Assembly (NCBI GenBank): GCA_002419385.1
Contig: DIFZ01000019.1
Span: forward strand, 1-12,234
DNA from: Geobacter sp. UBA5735
GTDB taxonomy: Bacteria > Desulfobacterota > Desulfuromonadia > Geobacterales > Geobacteraceae
Length of the DNA stretch: 12,234 nucleotides
Direction: 5' to 3'
Shown: positions 1 through 9,835 of the stretch, piece after piece
Position numbering within the stretch: the first letter of the stretch is position 1
How the letters are laid out: every line of letters starts with the position of its first letter
Notes under the pieces: model-generated
What the model was told of the DNA's origin: nothing
Database searches by the model: none
The model's input: the letters and a program-made list of their open reading frames with translations, nothing else
Made by a program: the position numbers and the translations under genes

Positions 1-45
1 AATTTCAGCAGATTAATCGAGTTTGTCAGGCTGTGCTTTGGTTAA

Positions 46-1056
46 GTGCCATTGCGAAAGCCCGACAGTCTCCTAGCCCGTTTGTTTAAAAAGCTTACGT
101 TGGCCGGCATGGAGCTTCGGTTCGTATATGAAGCAGGCCCCTGCGGCTACGACATCTATCGTTATTTGACATCCAAAGGATACGACTGCGCGGTCGTGTC
201 ACCGGCGCATATTCCTCGCAGCGCCGCGGACCGGATCAAGACCGACCGGCGAGACGCGGTAACCTTGGCGCGTATGCATCGCGCCGGAGAACTGACCTAC
301 GTTTTCGTGCCCCGCGAGGACGATGAAGCCATGCGTGACCTGGTGCGGGCGCGGCAGGACGCGGTCAAGGCACAGAGGGTAGCCCGTCAGCAGTTGCATG
401 CCCTGCTGCTTCGTCTCGGCATCCGGTATTCCGGTAAGAAAACCTGGGGACCGACACATTATCGCTGGCTGTCCGACCAGAAGATGCCGACACCGGAACA
501 GCAGATCGTATTCCAGGAATACATCAACACGATCCACGAAGCTACCGAGCGGGTTGAGCGCTACAACCAACACATAACAGCGCTGGTTCCGTCCTGGCGG
601 ATGGCTCCAGTAGTCCAGGCCTTGCAGGCGTTGCGAGGTGTAAGCCTTCTTGTCGCGACAACCACGGTCGCGGAACTTGGGGACCTGACCAGGTTTGACC
701 ATCCCCGCCAATTGATGTCGTTTCTTGGGCTTGTACCCTCGGAAGACTCAAGCGGCAACCGGAGACGGCAGGGTGGCATCACGAAGACAGGCAACACCCA
801 TGTGCGTCGCGCGCTTACCGAGGCTGCTCAGGCGTACAGTTTTCCGGCGAGGATAAGTCGTGTGCTTCTCAAACGCCAGGAAGGACTGGACAAGGATATC
901 CTGGACATTGCCTGGAAATGCCAAGTGAGACTATGCGCGCGATTCAGGCGACTTATGGCAAAAGGCAAAAACCGCAACACCGTCGTCATCGCCACGGCCC
1001 GGGAACTGGCAGCCTTCATGTGGGCCATAGCACACAAAGTTCCGGTCCCGGTTTGA
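46..1056 (+). pseudogene. IS110-family transposase, N-terminus interrupted or missing
   Basis: This is a DEDD recombinase with an N-terminal RuvC-like domain and a C-terminal Transposase_20 domain. Counting from the GTG at 46, E29 (in YEAGPCGY), D67 and D70 (in KTDRRDA) are three of the four acidic catalytic residues. The C-terminal catalytic serine lies in the SSG motif at 235-237, inside the conserved block GLVPSEDSSG...GGITKTGN. The first Asp, usually about 50 residues before the Glu, would lie left of the window. The same frame is open from base 1 to 42 and reads family-like sequence, but TAA at 43-45 separates it from the rest. I therefore read this as a copy with a nonsense mutation rather than a protein that starts at 46. 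There is no convincing ribosome binding site before 46. A frameshift near 57-60 or a sequencing error are alternatives. Confidence 0.75.
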
Positions 1057-1480
1057 TACGGCATCCTGGCCCGCCCACAGGCCGGTTGCCGGCCTTCGCC
1101 AGGTCTGTGGGCGGACCGCTCAGGCAGGCAAAGCGCACCGGCCTATGGACGGGCTTGTGACATCGCGAAACATTTCTCAAAGAGCAAAAACCAGAGGGTT
1201 GATGGAACAATAAACATATTCCAGGGCAGGGACGGGAGCGTGACCACGTAAGGAGAACCCTCGTCGCCCCTAAGAGGATAAGGATAACCGAACTCCCGCT
1301 TGTAGACAGAGGCAGCTCCGCGACGAAGACAGGTCTGGCGGTACCCAACCCGCGAATATCAGGTTGATCAAACGTCGCATCAAGGTCGCGCTCCGGTCTC
1401 TGCCCTGGATTAACATAACAGCTATACCCGCAAAACGGGATGGGGAAACTTTTTTCTTCTTGACAACTGACAACCATATC
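1057..1480 (+). other. Non-coding flank of the IS110 element, possible bridge RNA region
   Basis: No credible gene lies in this stretch. It holds the nested hairpins at 1065-1114, a weak CCCG/CGGG hairpin at 1427-1439, a T-rich run at 1449-1460 and TTGACA at 1460-1465. IS110-family elements carry their guide RNA in a long non-coding end; in the IS1111 subgroup this is the right end. That makes the stretch a candidate location. The RNA itself is inferred only from position and structure, and I could not identify its target or donor loops by eye. Confidence 0.35.
1065..1114. repeat. Nested inverted repeats just after the transposase
   Basis: CCGCCCACAG (1071-1080) pairs perfectly with CTGTGGGCGG (1105-1114). 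Inside it, GGCCGG (1080-1085) pairs with CCGGCC (1089-1094) around a TTG loop. CCTGGC (1065-1070) can instead pair with GCCAGG (1098-1103). The long outer stem and this alternative stem cannot form together, so the region could switch between folds. It begins 9 bases after the transposase stop codon. Confidence 0.75.
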
Positions 1481-1482
1481 GT

Positions 1483-1516
1483 AGGGGCAAACCTCGTGTT
1501 TGCCCTTCCAAAGGGC
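1483..1516. repeat. Palindromic repeat next to the IS right end
   Basis: GGGCAAAC (1485-1492) pairs with GTTTGCCC (1498-1505) around a 5-base loop, and can extend to 1483 and 1507 through a G-U and an A-T pair. GCCCTT (1502-1507) also pairs with AAGGGC (1511-1516), so the two hairpins compete. The 'taggggc' start is shared with the inverted repeat at 2346-2371. I recall similar 'taggggc' palindromes scattered between Geobacter genes, but could not search for them. Confidence 0.6.
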
Positions 1517-1530
1517 GATCACACACCTGT

Positions 1531-1550
1531 GCGCTGAAGCGCTTCGGCGC
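1531..1550. repeat. 20-bp near-perfect palindrome
   Basis: GCGCTGAAGCGCTTCGGCGC is self-complementary except for one T/G position on each side, with AAGCGCTT at its centre. It lies in the leader upstream of the siroheme-protein gene. It may be part of the same dispersed repeat as 1483-1516 or an operator; the sequence does not decide. Confidence 0.5.
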
Positions 1551-1610
1551 GCAAGAGCAAGGATCGACCGACATTCACTGCCGGCACCCCTTTCTTTCCC
1601 GATGAAACTG

Positions 1611-1619
1611 TGCTACAAA
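1611..1619 (+). promoter_or_regulatory. Possible extended -10 promoter of the siroheme-protein gene
   Basis: TGCTACAAA fits the extended -10 pattern TGnTAnAAT moderately well and lies 36 bases before the ATG. There is no clear -35 box. It is offered only because some promoter is needed between the insertion sequence and this gene. Confidence 0.25.
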
Positions 1620-1655
1620 TTTAACCTCACTAAAACGGAAACCATGGAGGTACTG

Positions 1656-2318
1656 ATGAAGAAAGATATCCTGGAAAAGGGCGCCATCCTGCAGCGCGAC
1701 AAGGAAACATATGCCATCGCCCCCCACATCCCCGGCGGGATCACCGACACCAATACCCTGCGGAAAATCTGCGATGCGGCAGACAAATACAAGGTGCAGG
1801 CAGTGAAGCTCACATCAGCCCAGCGCATCGCCCTGGTCGGCATCAAGGAAGAAGACCTGGACGCCATATGGGCCGATCTCCAGCAGACCCCGGGCGCAGC
1901 TATCGGACTCTGCGTGCGCAGCGTCAAGATCTGCCCCGGCACCACCTTCTGCAAGCGCGGTGTGATGGACTCGGTGGGGCTCGGTCTCAAAATCGACGCC
2001 ATCTACCACGCCATGGAGCTCCCCAATAAAATGAAGATGGGCGTGTCCGGCTGCATGCTGTCCTGCTCGGAGGTATGGGTCAAGGACATCGGTGTCATGG
2101 GAACGCCGAAGGGCTGGAAACTGCTGGTGGGGGGAAATTCCGGGATGCGGCCGCGCATCGCCGATGTATTTGCTGAAGAACTGGCCACTGACGACGAGGT
2201 CCTGGCTCTTGTTGAAAAGATAGTGAACTTCTACAAGGGGTGCGGCAAGAAGGAGCGTATCTGCCGCATCGTCGAACAGATGGGCATCGAGGAATTCCGC
2301 AAGGCGGTCATGGTATAA
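1656..2318 (+). CDS. Small siroheme/[4Fe-4S] sulfite/nitrite reductase-like protein (Dsr-LP type)
   Basis: This 220-residue soluble protein belongs to the nitrite/sulfite reductase hemoprotein superfamily. A ferredoxin-like half-domain (about 15-85, with TSAQR at 53-57) comes first. The cofactor motif follows: C93-x5-C99 and C133-x3-C137, the C-x5-C...C-x3-C pattern that holds a [4Fe-4S] cluster coupled to siroheme. There is one ferredoxin-like/siroheme half, not the duplicated arrangement of CysI or NirA, and no extra ferredoxin domain. Length and layout match the small dissimilatory sulfite reductase-like proteins known from methanogens and anaerobic bacteria, whose substrate is mostly unknown. 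The ATG at 1656 is chosen because GGAGG (1646-1650) sits 5 bases upstream; an in-frame ATG at 1644 would overlap that site. The frame continues upstream to 1500, but through repeat sequence. No reductase partner or siroheme biosynthesis gene is adjacent. Confidence 0.85.
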   Translation: MKKDILEKGAILQRDKETYAIAPHIPGGITDTNTLRKICDAADKYKVQAVKLTSAQRIALVGIKEEDLDAIWADLQQTPGAAIGLCVRSVKICPGTTFCKRGVMDSVGLGLKIDAIYHAMELPNKMKMGVSGCMLSCSEVWVKDIGVMGTPKGWKLLVGGNSGMRPRIADVFAEELATDDEVLALVEKIVNFYKGCGKKERICRIVEQMGIEEFRKAVMV

Positions 2319-2357
2319 TCTTCGCAGGCACTTGCAGAATGACGGTAGGGGCGGGTT

Positions 2358-3494
<1,137 letters not shown>

Positions 3495-3535
3495 TCGTCA
3501 TCCCCACATGCACAAGGGCAGCGGGCAAACGGCAA

Positions 3536-3560
3536 AAGGGGAGATTTGGCTTCTCCCCTT
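3536..3560 (-). promoter_or_regulatory. Hairpin between dnaK and dnaJ
   Basis: AAGGGGAGA (3536-3544) pairs perfectly with TCTCCCCTT (3552-3560) around a 7-base loop. On the transcribed minus strand the stem is followed only by TTGCC, a poor T-run, so a partial terminator or an RNA-stability element is more likely than a full stop. It lies 33 bases after the dnaK stop codon and 41 bases before the dnaJ start, and would suit a lower output of DnaJ than DnaK. Confidence 0.6.
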
Positions 3561-3592
3561 CACCTCACGCCCCCTGTCCAGAGCCGATCTGT

Positions 3593-5506
<1,914 letters not shown>

Positions 5507-5592
5507 TTATGTTTTCCTCCTTTAAAGTCTCTGCAACGAAAACCTAGTCACTCCATGCGGTAAAAACAAGGGGGAGACAACAATTTTTTCGA

Positions 5593-6192
5593 TCAGGCGT
5601 TCTTTTTCGGCGCAGCCGCTACGGAAACCATGGCAGGCCGCAGGAGCCGGTCGTTGAGCAGGTAGCCCTTCTGGAACTCCTCGATAACCGTACTGGGAGC
5701 GATTTCGTCACTCTCGATCTGGCACATGGCCTGGTGAAAGGCGGAGTCAAACGTGACGCCCCTGGACTCGATCGGCTCCACGCCGAACTTCTTCAGGACC
5801 GAGAGGAGCATGGTGCGTGTCAGGTTGATGCCTTCAATGACCGCGGACAGACTCTCCTCGGAAGCATGGTCGAGAGCGCGTTCCATGTTGTCCAGAACGG
5901 GGAGCACCTCCACCAGCAGACACTCGTTGCCGTACTTCATGAGTTCTTCTTTTTCCTTCTGGACCCGTCTGCGGTAATTTTCCAGGTCTGCCCGTTCGCG
6001 CAGGTACTTGTCCCAGTTCGCGGCAGCCTCGGCCTCTTTGGCGGAAAGCGCCTCTTCAAGCTGACGGATCCGTTCAGCCGGCTCCACCTCGGTCCCCGGC
6101 GCTGCCTGGGGCGCTGCTGTTGCTTCAGCTGCCGCTTCCTGCCCGTTATGTTCCGCACCGGCATTTCCGGCGTCATGTTTTTTTCTGTCCAC
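5593..6192 (-). CDS. grpE: Nucleotide exchange factor GrpE
   Basis: GrpE releases ADP from DnaK and so resets the Hsp70 cycle. The protein has a variable Ala/Glu-rich N-terminus, a long charged helix for dimerisation (around RIRQLEEALSAKEAEAAANW and KYLRERADLENYRRR), and the C-terminal beta-domain ending in KGYLLNDRLLRPAMVSV, the usual GrpE signature. Two starts are possible. GTG at 6192, used here, gives 199 residues and has AAAGGAG (6204-6198) 5 bases upstream. ATG at 6213 gives 206 residues and overlaps the hrcA stop codon as TGATG, but has only a weak binding site. Either way grpE is tightly coupled to hrcA. It follows hrcA and precedes dnaK, the standard order. Confidence 0.95.
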   Translation of the reverse strand: MDRKKHDAGNAGAEHNGQEAAAEATAAPQAAPGTEVEPAERIRQLEEALSAKEAEAAANWDKYLRERADLENYRRRVQKEKEELMKYGNECLLVEVLPVLDNMERALDHASEESLSAVIEGINLTRTMLLSVLKKFGVEPIESRGVTFDSAFHQAMCQIESDEIAPSTVIEEFQKGYLLNDRLLRPAMVSVAAAPKKNA

Positions 6193-6212
6193 TCCTTCTC
6201 CTTTCCCTCGCA

Positions 6213-7244
6213 TCACCCGTTGCCAAGAATCTCGCTCAGCATGCGGGCTGTGTAGTCGACGATCGGTATGACCCGGTCATAACCCATCCTGGTGGGGCCG
6301 ATGACTCCCAGAACTCCCAGGGTATTTCTGCCGCTGACATAGGGAGCGGTAATGACGCTCATATGGGTCATCCGGTGAAGGAAATTCTCCGCGCCGATGA
6401 ATATGTTGACCCGCTCCGCGTCCATGCAGCGATCAAGCAGTGTGATGAGCTGGCCCTTTTCCTCGAAGGCCCGGAAAATCTCCTTCATCCTGCCCACATC
6501 AGCAAACTCCGGCTGTTCCAGGATGTTGACCTGGCCCTCTATGAAAACCTCGGCGTCGGGCTCATCGAGCGTCTGTTCCGAAAGTTTGAGCGCCCTGCTC
6601 ATCAACTCGTCATACCTGACCCTGTCGCTTTCCATCTCCCGGAAGATCATGGTCTTCACCTCGGAAATGGTCAGCCCCTGCAGGAGGTTGTTCAGGTAAT
6701 TGGACATCCTCACCAGGTCTTCGGCAGGAATCTCCTCGTTCGCCTCCACAATGCGGTTCTGGACCACCCCGCTCTCAGACACGAGAATGGCCAGTATCCT
6801 CCTCCCGCAGAGCTTCACGAACTCGATCTGCCGGAAAACGTTCGCGGTGAACCGCGGCGCCACGACAATGCCGATGTAGTGGGATATGGAAGAAAGTATC
6901 CTGCTGGTTTCCTTCAGGATCTCTCCCACGTCCCGGCCCTGGCCCCGGTAGTGCCTGCGTATTTCGTCCCGCTGCTCCTCGTCGATGGCCCTGACCTGCA
7001 GCAGGGAGTCCACGTAAAACCTGAAGGCCTTGTCAGTGGGAACGCGACCTGCCGAGGTGTGGGGAGAAGCGAGGAAACCAAGCTCCTCAAGGTCGGACAT
7101 GACGTTCCGCACCGTTGCCGGCGACAGCGAAAGCCCGTGCCTCCTGGTAACGGAGCGACTGCCCACCGGTTCAGCCGTTTTTATATAGTCTTCGATTATC
7201 GCTTCGAGTATCTGCCTGCTTCGTTCCGTAAGAGAATCACTCAT
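6213..7244 (-). CDS. hrcA: Heat-inducible transcription repressor HrcA
   Basis: This 343-residue repressor binds the CIRCE operator and shuts off chaperone operons in unstressed cells; it generally needs GroEL to stay active. A winged-helix DNA-binding domain occupies about 1-75, with LTERSRQILEAIIEDYI and the recognition region GLSLSPATVRNVMSDLEELG, then the conserved SAGRVPTDKAFRFYVD. A GAF-like dimerisation domain follows. The frame is open further upstream to 7586, but ATG at 7244 is chosen because it gives the normal family N-terminus (MSDSLTERS) and lies just downstream of CIRCE. The binding site is weak (a G-rich run 6-10 bases upstream). Since hrcA is the first gene behind its own operator, it is self-regulated. 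Confidence 0.97.
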   Translation of the reverse strand: MSDSLTERSRQILEAIIEDYIKTAEPVGSRSVTRRHGLSLSPATVRNVMSDLEELGFLASPHTSAGRVPTDKAFRFYVDSLLQVRAIDEEQRDEIRRHYRGQGRDVGEILKETSRILSSISHYIGIVVAPRFTANVFRQIEFVKLCGRRILAILVSESGVVQNRIVEANEEIPAEDLVRMSNYLNNLLQGLTISEVKTMIFREMESDRVRYDELMSRALKLSEQTLDEPDAEVFIEGQVNILEQPEFADVGRMKEIFRAFEEKGQLITLLDRCMDAERVNIFIGAENFLHRMTHMSVITAPYVSGRNTLGVLGVIGPTRMGYDRVIPIVDYTARMLSEILGNG

Positions 7245-7263
7245 TGCGGCCCCCGTAACGCAG

Positions 7264-7292
7264 GTTAGCACTCGATGAGACCGAGTGCTAAC
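7264..7292 (-). promoter_or_regulatory. CIRCE operator, HrcA binding site
   Basis: TTAGCACTC (7265-7273), nine bases, GAGTGCTAA (7283-7291): an exact match to the CIRCE consensus. The pairing extends by one base outwards (7264/7292) and one inwards (7274/7282). It starts 20 bases upstream of hrcA and just downstream of the predicted -10 box, so bound HrcA would block transcription start. Confidence 0.97.
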
Positions 7293-7299
7293 TGTGTCA

Positions 7300-7328
7300 A
7301 AAGTAACAACCACCCCTTCGTTTGTCAA
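7300..7328 (-). promoter_or_regulatory. Sigma-70-type promoter of the hrcA-grpE-dnaK-dnaJ operon
   Basis: On the minus strand, TTGACA (7328-7323) is followed by 17 bases and then TACTTT (7305-7300). Transcription would begin at the edge of CIRCE. A second TTGACA (7300-7295) has no good -10 partner. The consensus -35 and the adjoining CIRCE make HrcA repression the main visible control. Confidence 0.75.
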
Positions 7329-7410
7329 GGAAATTCCGGGCGGGAAATCAGCGGATGCAGGGGATCCGCACGCCGCCGGCCCAACCGGAAAACCGATGGA
7401 CATACCGCAG

Positions 7411-8556
7411 TCACAGGAACCTGACGAAAACCTGGTTCGAGAGCAGGAGCCCGTTCCGGGAAAGGCGGAGAAAGCCATCGCGGAGCTCCAGCAAGCCAGC
7501 CTTGAAAATATCGGCACAGCCCTCGCCGAAAACCTCGTGGAAGGAAACGCCGAACTCTGCCGCAAATGCCTGAAGATCCACCCCATCGCTCATGCGCAGC
7601 CCCAGAAACAGCCGTTCGGCCATGGCCTCCCGCCTGTCGAGAATCCGCTGTTCACGGTGCGGGAGCTCCCCCTCCTGCAGCGCCGCCAGATATTCCCCGA
7701 CCCTCTCTGTAGTGGCGCAGCGCATGCCGTGCGCCGGTTCCGGATAGAAGGAATGGGCGCCAGCACCGAAACCGAGGCAGGGCACGCGTTTCCAGTAACC
7801 GCTGTTGTGGCGCGACCGGAAACCCGGCCGGGCAAAGTTGGAGATCTCGTAGTGCTCAAAGCCGCGGCAGCAGAGGATCTCCGTCGAAAGCTCGAACATG
7901 CGCACAGCATCGTCCTCCTCCGGCAGGGAAAGCATGCCGTCCTTCTCCAGCGACGCGAAGGGCGTCCCCTCCTCGACGGCAAGCCCATACACCGAGACAT
8001 GCTCCGGCGCCAGATCGCAGGCGCGGAGCAGTTCCTTTTCCCACATGTCCGGAGTCTGTCCGGGGAGCGAATGGATCAGGTCGAGGCCAAGATTGACGAA
8101 GCCCGCCTCTCTGGCAAGCGTGAACGCATCACGGGCTTCCCGGGCGGTGTGAACCCTGCCGAGGCGTTGGAGCATACGGTCGTCAAAGGATTGGACACCG
8201 ATCGACAGGCGGTTGATTCCGGCAGAGCGGAAATCAGCCAGGAGTTGTCCGCTCACGGTACCCGGATTGCATTCCAGGGTTATTTCGGCATCGGCTTTGA
8301 GAGCATAGAGCGACCCCGCAGCATCGACGATGCGCGCCACCAGCGAAGGCGCGAGGAGTGACGGAGTGCCGCCGCCAAAGTACAGTGTCACAGCCGCGCA
8401 ATCCTGCTTGATTGCGCGGGAACGGAGCTCCATCTCGCCCAGCAGCCCCGCCACGTAGTCCTCGGACCTGAGGGAGGAGTCAGCAACAGAATTGAACGCA
8501 CAGTAGAGGCATTTGCGCAAGCAGAACGGGTAGTGGACGTACAGGGAAATATCCAT
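7411..8556 (-). CDS. hemW: HemW, radical SAM heme chaperone (HemN-like)
   Basis: This 381-residue radical SAM protein belongs to the coproporphyrinogen III oxidase-like family. The cluster motif is C12-x3-C16-x2-C19 followed by A-F, so the fourth position is Phe as in HemW rather than Cys as in true HemN. GGGTPS at 61-66 is the SAM-binding glycine motif. The C-terminal HemN-type domain follows (around ERLFLGLRMSDGVDL). HemW proteins bind heme and are thought to insert it into membrane cytochromes; they are often misannotated as oxygen-independent oxidases. The start ATG at 8556 gives the family N-terminus (MDISLYVHYPFC) although the upstream site is poor. It lies 166 bp before hrcA in the same direction, with the heat-shock promoter between them, and is divergent from tolQ. 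Confidence 0.93.
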   Translation of the reverse strand: MDISLYVHYPFCLRKCLYCAFNSVADSSLRSEDYVAGLLGEMELRSRAIKQDCAAVTLYFGGGTPSLLAPSLVARIVDAAGSLYALKADAEITLECNPGTVSGQLLADFRSAGINRLSIGVQSFDDRMLQRLGRVHTAREARDAFTLAREAGFVNLGLDLIHSLPGQTPDMWEKELLRACDLAPEHVSVYGLAVEEGTPFASLEKDGMLSLPEEDDAVRMFELSTEILCCRGFEHYEISNFARPGFRSRHNSGYWKRVPCLGFGAGAHSFYPEPAHGMRCATTERVGEYLAALQEGELPHREQRILDRREAMAERLFLGLRMSDGVDLQAFAAEFGVSFHEVFGEGCADIFKAGLLELRDGFLRLSRNGLLLSNQVFVRFL

Positions 8557-8668
8557 GGAATATATTGTTACCCATATGCGCTGTAAAAGTCCAAAGCAAA
8601 ACTTCAGGGCAGCCAGACCAGAAGCCGGCCCGGGCACTGGCCGGAGGTACGCCGGTACAAATTTCGTG

Positions 8669-8698
8669 TTGACTTCACCATGCCGGGAAGCTTATTTT
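8669..8698 (+). promoter_or_regulatory. Likely sigma-70 promoter of the tol operon
   Basis: TTGACT (8669-8674), 18 bases, TATTTT (8693-8698), placed 37 bases before the tolQ start, in the 179-bp gap between the divergent genes hemW and tolQ. Confidence 0.55.
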
Positions 8699-8735
8699 AT
8701 AAACGTTTCATTATCAATAATCGGAGGTACCAAAC

Positions 8736-9410
<675 letters not shown>

Positions 9411-9418
9411 GGGAAACC

Positions 9419-9835
9419 ATGGAAATCGGAACCAGGGACCAGCGCAACGGCGCCATGTCCCAGATCAACGTCACACCGTTCGTCGATGTCATGCTGGTGC
9501 TCCTGATCATCTTCATGGTCACCGCTCCCATGATGCAGCAGGGTGTCCAGGTGAACCTGCCGAAAACCCAGGCCAAGTCCCTTTCCGCCGACCAGGAGTC
9601 AGTGGTGGTTTCCATCGACAGGACCGGAAAGGTGTTCATCAACGACAAGGAATCATCACACGACGAACTGGCCTCAAAGCTGACCGCCATCCTCGCCCCC
9701 AGGGAGAAGAAAGAGGTCTTCCTCAAAGCCGACAAGGACGTGCCCTACGGTGAAGTGGTAAAAACCATGGCAGAAATCAAGATCGCGGGTATCGAGCGCC
9801 TCGGCATGATGACGGAGCCCGCCGGAAAGAGATGA
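9419..9835 (+). CDS. tolR: TolR, ExbD/TolR-family motor protein
   Basis: TolR is a single-pass inner-membrane protein of 138 residues that pairs with TolQ. The membrane segment at about 20-37 (PFVDVMLVLLIIFMVTAP) carries D23, the proton-path aspartate at the same position as in E. coli TolR. A periplasmic domain follows, including VFLKADKDVPYGEVVKTMAEIKIAG, typical of ExbD/TolR. The start ATG at 9419 has GGGGAAA just upstream. The last codon and stop overlap the tolA start by 4 bases (ATGA), pointing to translational coupling. Confidence 0.95.
   Translation: MEIGTRDQRNGAMSQINVTPFVDVMLVLLIIFMVTAPMMQQGVQVNLPKTQAKSLSADQESVVVSIDRTGKVFINDKESSHDELASKLTAILAPREKKEVFLKADKDVPYGEVVKTMAEIKIAGIERLGMMTEPAGKR

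Larger units (their letters stand above)
1..1480 (+). mobile_element. IS110-family insertion sequence, left end outside the window
   Basis: The element is recognised from its IS110-type transposase followed by a long structured non-coding flank. IS110 elements generally lack classical terminal inverted repeats, and some carry a guide (bridge) RNA in one non-coding end. The right boundary is an estimate: a T-rich run (1449-1460) and a lone TTGACA (1460-1465) come just before a chromosomal-type palindromic repeat that starts at about 1483. An outward-facing -35 box at one end would fit the junction promoter described for circularised members of this family. The left end is not in the window, and the exact right end cannot be fixed without a second copy or an empty site. 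Confidence 0.7.

Noticed and set aside
1016..1522. Minus-strand open frame of 168 codons over the IS flank
   Set aside because: It covers hairpins and repeats, shows no known motif, and its end overlaps the transposase C-terminus.
6120..7268. Long open frame on the plus strand opposite hrcA and the grpE 5' end (382 codons)
   Set aside because: It is antisense to genes with full family signatures. Its His/Pro/Leu-rich composition is typical of a GC-rich shadow frame.
7351..7369. GCGGAT/ATCCGC hairpin after the hemW stop as a terminator
   Set aside because: The stem is only 6 bp and lacks a T-run on the minus strand; read-through from hemW into hrcA cannot be excluded.
7245..7586. Upstream extension of the hrcA reading frame
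   Set aside because: The added 114 residues would run through CIRCE, the promoter and into hemW; the family N-terminus begins at 7244.
7285..8361. Long open frame on the plus strand opposite hemW (358 codons)
   Set aside because: hemW has its catalytic motifs on the minus strand; this frame has no domain or start signal and begins inside the heat-shock promoter region.
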